Source: Leguminivora glycinivorella (taxonomy: Eukaryota > Arthropoda > Insecta > Lepidoptera > Tortricidae). Taken from it: a DNA stretch of 64,000 nt. Position 1 is the stretch's first letter; the number at the start of each line of letters is the position of its first letter. This document shows, in pieces, positions 1-10,235 of the stretch. The translations under genes and the position numbers were made by a program. The notes beneath the pieces were generated by a model. It worked only from the letters and a program-made list of their open reading frames with translations, was not told the DNA's origin and did no database searches. The stretch is taken from contig NC_062980.1 in assembly GCF_023078275.1 (NCBI RefSeq), positions 7,141,783-7,205,782 on the forward strand. The letters are read 5' to 3'.

Positions 1-157
1 TAATTTTTCTTGTTTTAAACTACACTATCATATTTATTAGACAAGGCCGGTCAGGAGTATGTAGGAATTGTAGGACCACGTTCATGTAAGGAGAAAATAA
101 GGAATCCTCTTTTACATACCTATGTATGACATTAAAAAAATTAACACTATTTATCAC

Positions 158-298
158 TAGATTTTGCCCTATGTCACTCTCCATCCCTTCAACTATCTCC
201 ACTTAAAAAATCACGTCAATTCTTTGCTCCGTTTTGCCGTGAAAGATGGACAAACAAACAGACACACACACTTTCCCATTTATAATATTAGTATGGAT
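158..298 (+). repeat. Dispersed lepidopteran repeat, family A, truncated
   Basis: Contains the block CTCTCCATCCCTTCAACTAT followed by a CCGTTTTGCCGTGAAAGA-like stretch and ends in TTTATAATATTAGTATGGA. The same order appears at 24530-24698 and, inverted, at 25818-25996 and 29960-30207. The CGCGGGC end present in those copies is missing here, so this copy is truncated. It is probably a non-autonomous retroposon or LINE tail. No coding potential. Confidence 0.75.
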
Positions 299-495
299 AT
301 ACAGGTTGAAATAAATAGAATCGTTTATACTTTGCATAGTGCCTTTTGAGGTTTGGTTTGAGGGTTTTGATTAACAACTTTTATTAGGGTACCAATGCTG
401 AAGTCGCGACAAAAAATTGGCTGTTCCATAGAAATGAGCAGCATAATTTTTTTTGTGATTTTAGCATTTGTCCCTTCATAAATCTTGTTCATTAA

Positions 496-637
496 GAGCG
501 GATAACGTTTCGGCGTTGGGCGAATTTAGTGACTTAACTGAAACAAGTACTTATTCTGTCTTTTAGTAAAGTGTACAATTGTATTGATGAATATTGTACA
601 TTTTACAATATATCGGCTTTTTTTTGTCATAGCGCTC
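496..637. mobile_element. TTAA-flanked MITE, short copy
   Basis: The element lies between TTAA at 492-495 and TTAA at 638-641. Its ends are imperfect inverted repeats: GAGCGGATAAC on the left, and GAGCGCTATGAC read inward from the right. Its left part (GTTTCGGCGTTGGGCGAA) matches 30888-30925. Its right part (AACAAGTACTT through TGTCATAGCGCTC) matches 33540-33650. It therefore looks like an internally deleted relative of the longer structure at 30888-33650. TTAA targets suggest a piggyBac-type mobiliser, but this is inferred from the target site only. Confidence 0.55.
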
Positions 638-644
638 TTAAGAC

Positions 645-1040
645 CTCAAAAGTCACTATGCAAAGTTGAGAATCGTCTAGCGTTTAAGCAATGTATGTAT
701 GTACCTACTACTCATGTTTAATGTGCATCATTTTTATGGGTTCGTGCTTCGTGTGTACGTCAACAGTTTCAGAATCCCTACACAGGTACACCAGTGAAAC
801 AAAATTGGCTCACTATCTAAAATCTACAATGGTACCTACCCGTTTTTATCGAACTTGCGTACATTATTGAGCACATGAGCCCGTACGGCGCACGGCGCAA
901 GGCGCGCGGCGTCCGTGAGCGATTTCAGCCATGAAATATGTATGGCGCGACCTCGGCAATGGACTCCTAACCACTCACTCATTGACTCATTGTTGTCGTT
1001 ATTGAAACGTTGTATTATTTACAACAAATGAACAGTTTGG
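645..1040. other. Unassigned stretch with a GC-rich patch
   Basis: No gene seen. Positions about 880-912 are very rich in GC and CpG (runs of GGCGCACGGCGC type), unlike the AT-rich surroundings. This is probably a remnant of a GC-rich repeat. Confidence 0.4.
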
Positions 1041-1041
1041 T

Positions 1042-1300
1042 GACGGGTTTGGGCGGTCACCTGATGGTAAGCGACCACTCTGCCAGCCATGGTTACCCGG
1101 AATTGGACTGCGTTACTGGCCTTTAATATGGGTGTGCGGTCTTTACTTGAAGGTTTGAAGGTCAGAATTTCATCACCCTCTTTTCCTCCTGTAACATATG
1201 TCATAATATGTCGTAGAAGTCGACTGTGGGATTTAGGTTCAATTGTGCTGTGAGCTGTGGGCGATGGGCTAGCAAAGCAACCCGTCACTGCAACATCACA
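1042..1300 (+). repeat. Dispersed repeat, family D
   Basis: Contains GTCGTAGAAGTCGACTGTGG and CAACCCGTCACTGCAA, the core of a repeat also seen at 3242-3325 (degenerate), 4470-4615, 23065-23240 and 48655-48920, and inverted at 10005-10235. The upstream part (GGTCACCTGATGGTAAGCGA) belongs to a common lepidopteran repeat type. No intact reading frame. Confidence 0.65.
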
Positions 1301-1565
1301 ATATTGTTAACTATAAGTAAGTACTACTGGTTTCACATAGTAAAGAGGACAATTCACTCTGTGGCTCACTGTATAAAAATAATGCACATAACTTTTTGAA
1401 GCACACAAAAAGTATGCTTTACTTTTTGTGTCAAAAACTTAACGAGCAGGCAAGTGCCTTAACCTACTGAACACAAAAGAAAAAATATATTATTTTTACC
1501 CACAAATAAGTAAGAACTCATGCAAAGATTTTGATTACAAACTCTCAAACTGTATTTTTTTACCT

Positions 1566-1763
1566 ATGAATCAAGCAGCCCTAGCAGCGATAACTTCCCT
1601 ATTGTACAGTTTATCGACTGTCAATTGGGGAGGCATCGGAACACACGATGCCACTGATTACATAAGATTCCAAACATATTATCTTCTTAAGAGGCTTATT
1701 AACTACCATTTAGACGAGAACCGCATATCAGTTAAAAGCAAATTGGCAGCGTCAAATAACTAA
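1566..1763 (+). CDS. Unrecognised 65-codon open frame
   Basis: An ATG-initiated frame of 65 codons with mixed, non-repetitive composition (MNQAALAAITSL... to ...KLAASNN). It has no motif, signal peptide or domain that I recognise. An ATTAAATAAAC sequence about 90 bases downstream could act as a polyadenylation signal, and a T-rich run precedes the ATG, so a terminal exon is conceivable. A chance frame is at least as likely. No dispersed-repeat motif is obvious inside it. Confidence 0.15.
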   Translation: MNQAALAAITSLLYSLSTVNWGGIGTHDATDYIRFQTYYLLKRLINYHLDENRISVKSKLAASNN

Positions 1764-2618
1764 CAGGCGGTTGCAACCCTATATTGCAATCAAACCACAT
1801 AAAATACACAATTATAACTTTATTTGACGAAAGTTACATTCAATTAATGATAATTAAATAAACATAAAATTACATTTTCAAGGAACATAATTGTTTTCTA
1901 AAAGTCAAACTTAAAAATCAAATCTTGTCAATGTCCTAGCGTACTGTTTAGTTAGGCGGCTAGTGCTGATTAAGCCCTCTGTGGTGCCTACATATGTTTA
2001 AAATTTATTCAAATAAAGCCTGTATTCAATTGTTTATTTAGTTTTCTAAGGCAAAATATGTCTAAAAATGTGTGTGGTGTATCTGATAAAGGCTGAAATG
2101 ATCAACTTTCCCACCAAAAACGCGCGCTCACTGCTATTCCAGACCATGACTTGTTTTTCTTTATAAAAAGCGTTTAAATAGCCTTCCATTTTTTACGTTC
2201 CTTGTAATTAGTAGTCTAAGGGTGTTTTTAATGGTCTAGACTATCGTAAATCATTATTATTGAAAACGGAAATAATTTCAACTTTAATAAATTTATTAAC
2301 GTCGTAGATGTCGTGAACTCATATATAGGGGCAATCTTTTATCGTATTTTCTACAGAAAGGATCTTTTCGGACGCGTGTTTTTTGCCCTCTTTTCGTTTT
2401 AAAATTTTGTTAGCATGTTTGTGATGTATGTATATCTGTGCCTTATTGCACTTTTCTACAATTAACAATAACTGAGCAACAAAGCTTCGAACAGACAGAC
2501 AGACACATTGGTGAAACAAAAAAGGTGTCTAGTTGACTCCAGAATCCGAAAAATTAAAAAAAAAACTCGGGCAAACACAAAATATGTACTGATATTGTGT
2601 ATACCTATATTTTATTAG
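1764..2618. other. Unassigned AT-rich stretch
   Basis: No gene or clear element. A short CAGACAGACAGACACATTGG-like run near 2491-2510 followed by a GACTCCAGAATCCG stretch resembles the ends of dispersed lepidopteran repeats but is too short to assign. Confidence 0.4.
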
Positions 2619-2620
2619 TA

Positions 2621-2754
2621 CAGTCACCGTCATAAAGAAGTGATGATTTCTGTACCTTGTCGCTTTTAATCGTTTGACAATTTCGTATGAAATTTCAAAC
2701 AAGACATTAATATGACAAGGTACAGAAATCGTAACTTATTTATGCCGGTGACTG
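2621..2754. mobile_element. TA-flanked MITE, copy 1
   Basis: Flanked by TA dinucleotides (2619-2620 and 2755-2756). Ends are inverted repeats: CAGTCACCGTCATAAA on the left, and CAGTCACCGGCATAAA read inward from the right. GATTTCTGTACCTTGTC on the left is mirrored by GACAAGGTACAGAAATC on the right, so most of the 134 bp can fold back. A second copy is at 3327-3469. TA duplication suggests a Tc1/mariner-type mobiliser. Confidence 0.75.
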
Positions 2755-2779
2755 TACATATTACATATTTTACTTGCGG

Positions 2780-2943
2780 CATGCGCGGATCCAGGGCGGG
2801 GGTCATGGGGGTCATGACACCCCCCCCTGCCCCCCCTGGAGCCTAGGTTGGCCATACAAACAGACCACGTGCCCCCCCCCCCCCGGGGCCTGGGCCTTTA
2901 CCACGTAACCCCCCCCCTGGGCACGAAGCTGGATCCGCGCTTG
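2780..2943. mobile_element. hAT-type MITE with 8-bp target duplication
   Basis: Flanked by the direct repeat ACTTGCGG at 2772-2779 and 2944-2951. Termini are a 15-bp inverted repeat with one mismatch: CATGCGCGGATCCAG, versus CAAGCGCGGATCCAG read inward from the right. The 164-bp interior is extremely C-rich and holds a run of about 13 C at 2872-2884. An 8-bp duplication is the hallmark of hAT elements. It has no coding capacity, so it is non-autonomous. Confidence 0.75.
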
Positions 2944-2951
2944 ACTTGCGG

Positions 2952-3326
2952 GCTGTAGTTGTCTTACTTTGTTATTAGTTGAGTGATTTGGTACAACGAT
3001 TTTTCCCCATATGCATTATTTTCCATCATCAAATGCCTGTATTTTGCGTATTGCACACAAAAAGAGCAACTATCGTCGTGAAACTGTAGCGATAAATTGT
3101 CAATTACATATTCACGACAGTTTATGTACGTAGGAAGTCATTATGTGCAATTATCTACTAGTAAATGCATTAGTAATGTTTCTACCATATCTATTCAGGA
3201 GACGTATGTATGTTTATTCATAAATAGCTAGACATATCTTCTTCCAGTGGGTGTCGTAGGATTTTACTGTGGTATACTTATGCGTTAAATTGTAGTATAG
3301 GCGATGACCAATCTGTCACTGTAATG
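2952..3326. other. Unassigned, with degenerate family D piece
   Basis: Nothing gene-like. Positions 3242-3325 (GTGGGTGTCGTAGG, later CAATCTGTCACTGTAATG) are a decayed copy of dispersed family D. Confidence 0.4.
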
Positions 3327-3469
3327 TAGTCATCGGCATAAATAAGTGATGATTTCTGTACCTTGTCGCTTTTAATCGTTTGAGAATTTCATATGACATT
3401 TCAAACAAGACGTTAATGTGACAAGGTAATCAAGGTATAGAAATAATTACATAGTTATGCCGGTGACTG
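3327..3469. mobile_element. TA-flanked MITE, copy 2
   Basis: Shares GTGATGATTTCTGTACCTTG and the right end ATGCCGGTGACTG with the copy at 2621-2754 and lies in the same orientation about 0.7 kb away. The left end is mutated (TGTAGTCATCGGCATAAA) and the left TA is now TG. A short insertion (AATCAAGG) sits near 3428. Confidence 0.7.
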
Positions 3470-3507
3470 TATTAGAATAATAATTCCGTATTCTTTTACC
3501 CCCTTAA

Positions 3508-4465
3508 CACGTTCACTGCGTTACGGGGGTTTTTGAACCCCGTACGCTGTCATCACTCAGTGCGGGTGAGAAAAATCGTGTTCACACCGCTGGTGCGGAA
3601 GCTGTATTTTGGTCATTTTTACAACTACAAAAATGACAAATATACATTTAGATTTCTCTTCAAAAGTATTATTTATTGATATATTAATTATATACGGGAT
3701 CTCAGGAACCCCGTACCGACCAGGGGACAAAAATTACCTTCTAGTGCGATACGGGTCTCCGTGAACCCCGTAAAAGAATTTGCTGGCCCGTACGGGGTTG
3801 TGGGCACAGTATCGCTAGTGCAGTGCTTACTGAAATACTTGTTATCGGCAAATTAAAAATGAAGCGCTCGAACCACACGTTAGAAGTACTATGTTCCAAA
3901 AACAAAAGTTATTCCACACAATAAACGTCAAAATCACCACAAATTAAAAACGGTGGTGGTTTATCTTATTTTATTTATCTTTGTTACTTAATTATAATAA
4001 CTACTTTCGCAAAAATACAAGAGTGCGATGTATCATATTTTTGATGTGTAATTTTTTTATTAATATAGCATATACATCGATTGTTTTATTTCCCATCACT
4101 ACTAATTTATCGACCTTAATACATTACATGCGTTACGGGGTGTACTAAGCCCCGTATTTTTTCAATTTTAGTGCGATACGGGGATAAAATAACCCCGTAT
4201 TATCTTTTCTATATAATTTTCTCAGTTTTTATCGTATCCACGTGCGGGGATAATGAGACGTAGGAAACTTCATACTCTTACAGTTAGTCGAAAAAAATAT
4301 AGGAAAATCCAATATTTCAGGAACTTACAGCACTTTTAACAGACTTAGGCGTACGGGGCACATTTATACCCGTAACGCACTACGATGTAAACTATTACGG
4401 GGCGGATTGGGCCTCGTAACGCACTAGATTTTGGGTTAAGGTTTTGGCTTGCCGCAGCGAACGTG
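3508..4465. mobile_element. TTAA-flanked element with repeated ACGGGG stem-loops
   Basis: Lies between TTAA (3504-3507) and TTAA (4466-4469). Termini are CACGTTCACTGCG and, read inward from the right, CACGTTCGCTGCG (12 of 13 match). TTAA targets are characteristic of piggyBac transposons; the superfamily is inferred. The interior repeats TACGGGG, a spacer of about 9 bases, then CCCCGTA. I see paired forms near 3523, 3694, 3751, 4135, 4175, 4352 and 4396 and single forms near 3790 and 4240. Several are preceded by GTGCGATACGG or GCGTTACGG. There is no transposase frame, so it is non-autonomous. The repeated stem-loops could be protein-binding sites. Confidence 0.7.
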
Positions 4466-4469
4466 TTAA

Positions 4470-4615
4470 TTGATAAGAGTGGCACTGAAACTTGAACAGT
4501 TTCATGTACTTTGCTTACCGCTCTTAGAAAAATAGGCGTGTGCTTATGTATGTATGTAGCCACTGTAGACAAATAGAACGACTGTGCCTCTAAGGTCAGT
4601 GCGGGCAAGACCGGC
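4470..4615 (+). repeat. Dispersed repeat, family D, fragment
   Basis: Begins AAGAGTGGCACTGAAACTTG and continues AGTTTCATGT, as in 23167-23200 and 48827-48860 and inverted at 10030-10055. It abuts the right end of the TTAA element. Confidence 0.55.
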
Positions 4616-4619
4616 ATAC

Positions 4620-5490
4620 TTTATTTGAAATAAAGTTTGAGTGGATAAAACTAGACTATTAAAGTAGTCTGGAGTGATCCGCATGTCTTATGGGCTAAAT
4701 TTTATATTCTACACAGCTTTTATAATACTTTGGTGAATTAAAGTAAACTTATGTGGTAAAAATCACTTTTTTAAGGCTCGGCGGGTTGACCGTCCCCACG
4801 CGCTGAGTAAGGAAAGACCGTCTACTTAGTGCTCGTTGTCGTGTAATTTAATACGGACATAAGTATCAAAATCATGTTCATTGTTATATTCTGTAATAAC
4901 AGGGAGTAATGTGATAGATATTAAAACAAATAACGTTGATATTTTCAACGTATCAGCATTTTTCTATTTAAGGCAAGACCGTCATATGTCCCGTTAATGA
5001 GGTTGATAACCTTCTTTTTACAGGTCCAGACAAAATCAAAGCCGAAACTTATAATTACAATTAACCTACAACACCCCTTTAAACTCTACTTATTTCCCAT
5101 AAAGCCTAAAAAGGTGCCTTACTCTTATATGCCGGTCTCTCCGACTTGAGCGCGTTTTAAGAGAATTAATTGTACTAGACAGGAAGAACGATTATTAAAT
5201 TAACACGTTCCATACCATAATGCACAAATATTCCAACTGCTTCTATTTATTTTATTTTAATTTTTTGCGTAACCATGTTGAACTCGATGGTCGAGTCCGA
5301 AACACGAATCAAGTTTTTTGTTAGTGTTCGTCCTAGGAATATCTATTGAAGATCAATGGATTAAGGATAAAAAACTGGTATACCTTCGAAGGTGTAAGAA
5401 GTGATAGATATATAAATACAAAAGTTATATTCAGTAGACGGTCTTTCGGGGTAGACGGTCTTCCCGACACTGACCTTAGTTTTTTTTTTG
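4620..5490. other. Unassigned AT-rich stretch
   Basis: No gene or clear mobile element. GCAAGACCGTC, GAAAGACCGTC and AGACGGTCTT motifs recur near 4810, 4972 and 5438-5463. These may be remnants of an inverted repeat, but I cannot define its ends. Confidence 0.35.
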
Positions 5491-5491
5491 C

Positions 5492-5970
5492 AGGGTTCCG
5501 TAGTTAGCTAGGAACCCTTATAGTTTCGCCATGTCTGTCCGTCCGTCCGTGGATAATCTCAGTGACCGTTAGCACTAGAAAGCTGAAATTTGGTACCGAT
5601 ATGTATATCAATCACGCCGACAAAGTGGTAAAATAAAAAGTGGAAAAAATATTTTATTAGGGTACCTCCCCCCTACACGTAAAGTGGGGAGTGTTTTTTT
5701 TTTCATTTCAACCCTAACGTGTGATATATTGTTGCATAGGTATTTCAAAATGAATAGGGGTTTATGAAATAATTTTTTGATATTATTAATATTTTCGGAA
5801 ATAATCGCTCCAAAAGTTAAAAAAATGTGTCCCCCTTCTAACTTTTAAACCATAACTTTAAAAAATATAAAAAAAATGATAAAAGTACAACTTTTAGACT
5901 TTCTAGGAAAATACAGGAATCTACGGAACACTACGCTGAGCGTGGTTCGACACGCTCTTGGTCGGTTTTT
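5492..5970 (+). repeat. Dispersed repeat, family B (GGGTTCCGTA...CGGTTTTT)
   Basis: Opens with AGGGTTCCGTAGTTAGCTAG, runs through CTATAGTTTCGCCATGTCTG-type sequence and GCTGAAATTTGGTACC, and closes with GAGCGTGGTTCGACACGCTC then CGGTTTTT. Other copies are at 7083-7595 (inverted) and 14674-15226, and a related form is in the big inverted repeat from 60870. It is an abundant lepidopteran non-autonomous repeat without coding capacity. This copy is diverged (GGTTCGACACG instead of GGCCCGACACG). Confidence 0.8.
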
Positions 5971-6034
5971 AAAGAATATGTTATTTTATTGCAATTTTCA
6001 CATAATATTTTTTTTTATTATAAACTGGCCAGTG

Positions 6035-6190
6035 ATTGACCTTAGTCACACACACCTGATGGAAAGTGACGACAACGCCGAAGTTGTAACTCACTGGTTC
6101 AGTAATAGCCTATTCACTCTTGACTTGAATACATCCAGATTGTATTCGGCCGGGAATACAGATGAGGGGAGCATGTTCCATTCCTAAGCA
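6035..6190 (+). repeat. Dispersed repeat, family F
   Basis: CACCTGATGGAAAGTGACGA, later AGCCTATTCACTCTTGACTT and AGATTGTATTCGGCCGGGAA, is a familiar lepidopteran repeat type. A related fragment is at 9530-9612. Non-coding; its open frame is incidental. Confidence 0.65.
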
Positions 6191-6908
6191 GCAGTAACTC
6201 TTAGTAAGTAGCTGTTAATTCTTTTAGAAATCAGAAAAATAAGATTTTAAGCTATGTTCTAAGCATTGTGAGTAAATACGGACGAATGAATTGGTTGCCC
6301 AAGTTTGCAAACGAATAGCTCGCCAGAAAGTTACTATGTCCAGGCTCTTGAATCACAATGCGTATGAAAATCAAACCTTAGGGAGCCATCAGCTCAAGAG
6401 CTTACTTGGGATGAATATAAATGGAGTAACCAGGGACTTAGCCAATATCACAATTGCTTACGCTTCGTAAGCATACCTTAGCTCTCCCTAAAGCTCTTTT
6501 ATATTGGTGCGACAGAGCCAGTCTGCATTTTGAGCGCCACCGATTCTTGGCTAAGCCGGCAGGGACAGAATTAGGTTACTTGTTATTAGGTCCGGATTGT
6601 TGGCAGTCTTGTTCTATTCGTTATCTACATAAGGACTCGCCTTACATTATAATTCTATATACCTATCCAATCTTTACATATCTTGTAATAGTAAATTACG
6701 AGTATGACAGGAAGCTCGAAAAAGGTGGCGATAAAAGCACTACTTTCGGTTGTGTTAATACACTTATAGTGCTTTTAATAGACACGAGTCACGAATTTCC
6801 TCTTTAATAAATAAATCAATATTATAGGATATTCTTACACAGATTGACTGAGCCCCACGGTAAGCTCAAGAAGGCTTGTATTGTGGGTACTCAGACAACG
6901 ACATATAG

Positions 6909-6909
<1 letters not shown>
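6191..6909. other. Unassigned; short hairpin
   Basis: A 117-codon open frame at 6454-6807 has no recognisable similarity and includes repeat-like sequence (GCGACAGAGCCAG, also at 51678). GCTTACGCTTCGTAAGC near 6456 is a perfect 7-bp stem with a 3-base loop. I see no gene. Confidence 0.35.

Positions 6910-6959
<50 letters not shown>
6910..6959. repeat. (CA)n microsatellite
   Basis: About 25 uninterrupted AC dinucleotides. Confidence 0.95.
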
Positions 6960-6961
<2 letters not shown>

Positions 6962-7082
6962 AATATATCTTTGGTCGTGTATGGTAGGTACGACGTTTTT
7001 CAGTACATATTTATAGCGCTTTGAAGTTTACCTACCATTTCTCGAACTAGTGCGATGAAGTAGCACCACATGTAATATAATA

Positions 7083-7595
7083 AAAAAAACCGGCCAAGAG
7101 CGTGTCGGGCCACGCTCAGGGTAGGGTTCCGTAGTTTTCCGTATTTTTCTCAAAAACTACTGAACCTATCAAGTTCAAAACAATTTTCCTAGAAAGTCTG
7201 CTTTTGTGATTTTTTTCATATTTTTTAAACATATGGTTCAAAAGTTAGAGGGGGGGGGGGGGACGCAGTTTTTTTTCTTTAGAAGCGATTATTTCCAAAA
7301 ATATTAATATTATCAAAAAACGATCTTATAGTAAACCCTTATTCATTTTTAAATACCTATCCAACAATATATCACACGTTGGGGTTGGAATGAAAAAAAA
7401 TATCAGCCCCCACTTTACCCTAATAAAACATTTTTTTCTATTTTTTATTTTTGCACTTTGTTGGCGTGATTGATATACATATTGGTACCAAATTTCAGCT
7501 TTCTAGTGCTAACAGTTACTGAGATTATCCGCGGACGGACGGACAGACAGACATGGCGAAACTATAAGGGTTCCTAGTTGACTACGGAACCCTAA
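7083..7595 (-). repeat. Dispersed repeat, family B, inverted copy
   Basis: Starts AAAAAAACCGGCCAAGAGCG and ends GACTACGGAACCCTAAAAAA, the reverse complement of the copy at 14674-15226. A run of about 13 G at 7250-7262 corresponds to the CCCCCC block of that copy. Together with 5492-5970 it forms an inverted pair about 1.1 kb apart. Confidence 0.85.
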
Positions 7596-7836
7596 AAAAG
7601 TGTGTCCATTCGTAACCAACCCTCTTTTTTTTACGCACTAGTACGAGAAGTGGTTCATTATATGTCAGGTCAAAACTTCGAAGGGCCATCTGTACTGATA
7701 AACGTCGTACGATACATGCGAAAAGAAAATTTCGGGTGAAACTTCGAAAAGGAAACTTCCTTTTTTACGCACTTGTATCGTAATGTACTATTGCTGAAGA
7801 CTGTATTCTCACTTAACTATATAATCGCCCCGTCTT

Positions 7837-8053
7837 TAACCCCCGACGCAAAAACGACGGGGTTTTATAAGTTTGACGTGTCTGTCTGTCTGTGTGTGTG
7901 TCTATCTGTGGCATCGTATTAGCTCCCGAACGGATGTAGCGATTTAGATTTAGTTTTTTTTTTGTTTGAAAGCGGAATTAGTCGGGAGTTTTATGAAAAT
8001 GGGTCTACTGTGTCGGGGTTTTTTTTTTTAATTTTAATTTTGTGGTTAGGTTA
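7837..8053 (+). repeat. Dispersed repeat, family C (CCCCGACGCAAAAAC)
   Basis: Starts TAACCCCCGACGCAAAAACG, continues ATAAGTTTGACGTGTCTGTC, AGCTCCCGAACGGATG and TCGGGGTTTTTT. Same family at 18728-19031 (inverted), 44036-44252 and 54953-55128 (inverted, truncated). The internal CTGT or GACA tract is short here and expanded in the 18.7-kb copy. Confidence 0.85.
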
Positions 8054-9529
8054 TGTAACTGTTTCTGACTGAGTACCTAGCGTAAACTTTCAAAGCGTGG
8101 TCACGTCTGCATGCATACGGTCAAGCGATGTTGTATCGTTTATCGCCCGCCGGATCGTTCCAGTTTTCCAACTAGCAAGGTCGTGGTCACGCTTCTGCAT
8201 TAAAATATCGAATGTAGTAACTATTCGGGGGTAGATTCAGAAATTTAAGTTTTAAAAACATGTTGCGACTATGACACTTAGCAGTAAGTCTCATGTACCT
8301 ATGGTAGTTTAGCACGACTTGAATTCTTCGCCTAAGGCCTTTTAGATATGCACTCGCGTGCGAGAGCGCAAGTTGTGCACCAACATTATAATTAAGAGCG
8401 ATAGTGCATAAGAAGACTACTCGAAGTTGGTTTCGCTTTCAATAAAAGTACTAAAACTGTTACTGATTTTAAATTATGAATACTCCTCTTGGGGCAAGAG
8501 GCACTATTAAGTTTTCTAACTTGAATTTAAGTACCCAGGAATGTTCAAAGTAAGTGGATTAGAAGTGGTATTGGTAACACGCTAGTAACACATTAAGGAA
8601 CGATATAAATTACTTTGTGACCTATGAAAGCTCTAATAAAATATGCCTATTTTTGGTTTCATCAACACAGTAAAATTTAGACGTCGTTATAAAAATCAAG
8701 CTTAAAAAAAAGCAAAAAAAATCTCTAAGCTTAATAGCTTTGTTTCCAGACGTTTCGGTTTTGATATAAATAAAATTAATTCGTTACAAAAAATATTCTG
8801 AGATTTTTTTTTAGACTCATTAAAGAATTTCTATGTGTAGATTGGGCACCGAAATTAATCACAGCTATTTTGATGGATAGGAATATTAAGGTAACAAAAG
8901 TTTGTATGACAGTTGATGATTAATTATTACTTTATTAAGTTAGTTGTATGAGAAGATTGTGCGCTTTTCAGACCAACCCCCTGACGGAAAAACACAATTT
9001 GCCTTTTGGGAATTTACCCCTGAACTTAGGTACTTAATTCTTCGCAAATGTAAAAAAATGAGTCGCTGCACCAGTCTCTGTACGTATATCTAGATTTCTT
9101 TATAAACATAGTAACACTTTTTCGGACTTCGGCAATCGTTAGATATAAATTACAAATATCTTTTCACTTCTTTTCATCCATGCCCGAGGGCGTTTCCTAT
9201 TAAGAATTTATTGGTCCCTTACGCCCTCTAACTCATCTCTCCGATCCTATTTCTTTATTTTAATCCTATGTTTCTTATAAATAGTTGAACATATCGGATA
9301 ACGGTAATTGGATACAAGATTATTATTATCAGTATTTGTACTTGATATAATAATTTGAAAGAAGATACAGACAATATTAGGAGTATTAGAAAATAATATA
9401 TAATCAGGTTATTGTAGTACATTCCATGTATAGCACATAGGTACATATAAAACGGATGTGAGACTTGCATGAATAAAATATATCAGTATAATGAGCTTAT
9501 TTTTGTTTTTATTATTATTATAAATGGGC
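8054..9529. other. Unassigned stretch
   Basis: No gene seen. A weak inverted repeat pairs AAGCGTGGTCACG (about 8093) with CGTGGTCACGCTT (about 8181). The rest is AT-rich unique-looking sequence. Confidence 0.35.
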
Positions 9530-9612
9530 TTACTCTTGGCCACAGATTAGCCGAAGGCAAAGACGTGGCCTACGATGGAGTGAGCTCGCTCAGAAGATGC
9601 CTGGGGCCGTAA
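9530..9612 (+). repeat. Dispersed repeat, family F, fragment
   Basis: GCCACAGATTAGCCGAAGGC through GTGAGCTCGCTCAGAAGATG is part of a widespread lepidopteran repeat. It is truncated on both sides. Confidence 0.6.
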
Positions 9613-10004
9613 AATTGGTTTATTTCCAAAAAAAAAATTAGTGAAATCTCCAAAAGTTAAAAGTAAACGTTCCTATGGATCTCTAGTCTCTAGGTCACAC
9701 TAAGTAGCAATAGCCATACAGTACCAGTGCCAAGCCCGCGTCATAAATCTGCAGTAAAAATAATGGTGTATTTGGCAACTCCATTACTTTTATGGAATCG
9801 GTGATTAAGACATATTTCGGCGCCCAGACGGTTGTAGTTATAGCTTATAGGTGAACTTGTAGATATGATATTTTTATATTAAAGGAAAATGTTTAGAATC
9901 GTTAGCAGACGTTTCTGCTTAATAAAATTAATTTTGTAGATATGATGTTTTCGCTGTGACCTATTTGTATACATATACATACATACATACATATAATCAC
10001 GCCT
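9613..10004. other. Unassigned, with (ACAT)n
   Basis: No gene. A short ACAT tetranucleotide run lies at about 9969-9992. Confidence 0.4.
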
Positions 10005-10235
10005 GTAATCCCATAATGGGCAGAGCACATGAACTACTCAAGTTTCAGTGCCACTCTTGGCAAAAAGGAGTTGAAAGAAATCGAAATTTTGTCATTGCAG
10101 TGACAGGTTGCCAGCGTCACGCCTAGGTCACAATTTAACCCATATCCCACAGTCGTCTTCTACGACACCTATGGGAAGAAAGGTGGTGGTAAAATTCTTA
10201 ACCCGTCGCCACATGAGGCCGGGGATACATATAAT
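10005..10235 (-). repeat. Dispersed repeat, family D, inverted copy
   Basis: CACGCCTGTAATCCCATAAT, then TTCAGTGCCACTCTTGGC, CATTGCAGTGACAGGTTGCC and CCCATATCCCACAGTCGTCT, are the reverse complement of 48655-48920. Likely full length for this family. Confidence 0.75.

Noticed and set aside
2780..2943. CpG island or promoter
   Set aside because: GC richness is confined exactly to a MITE with defined ends and target duplication.
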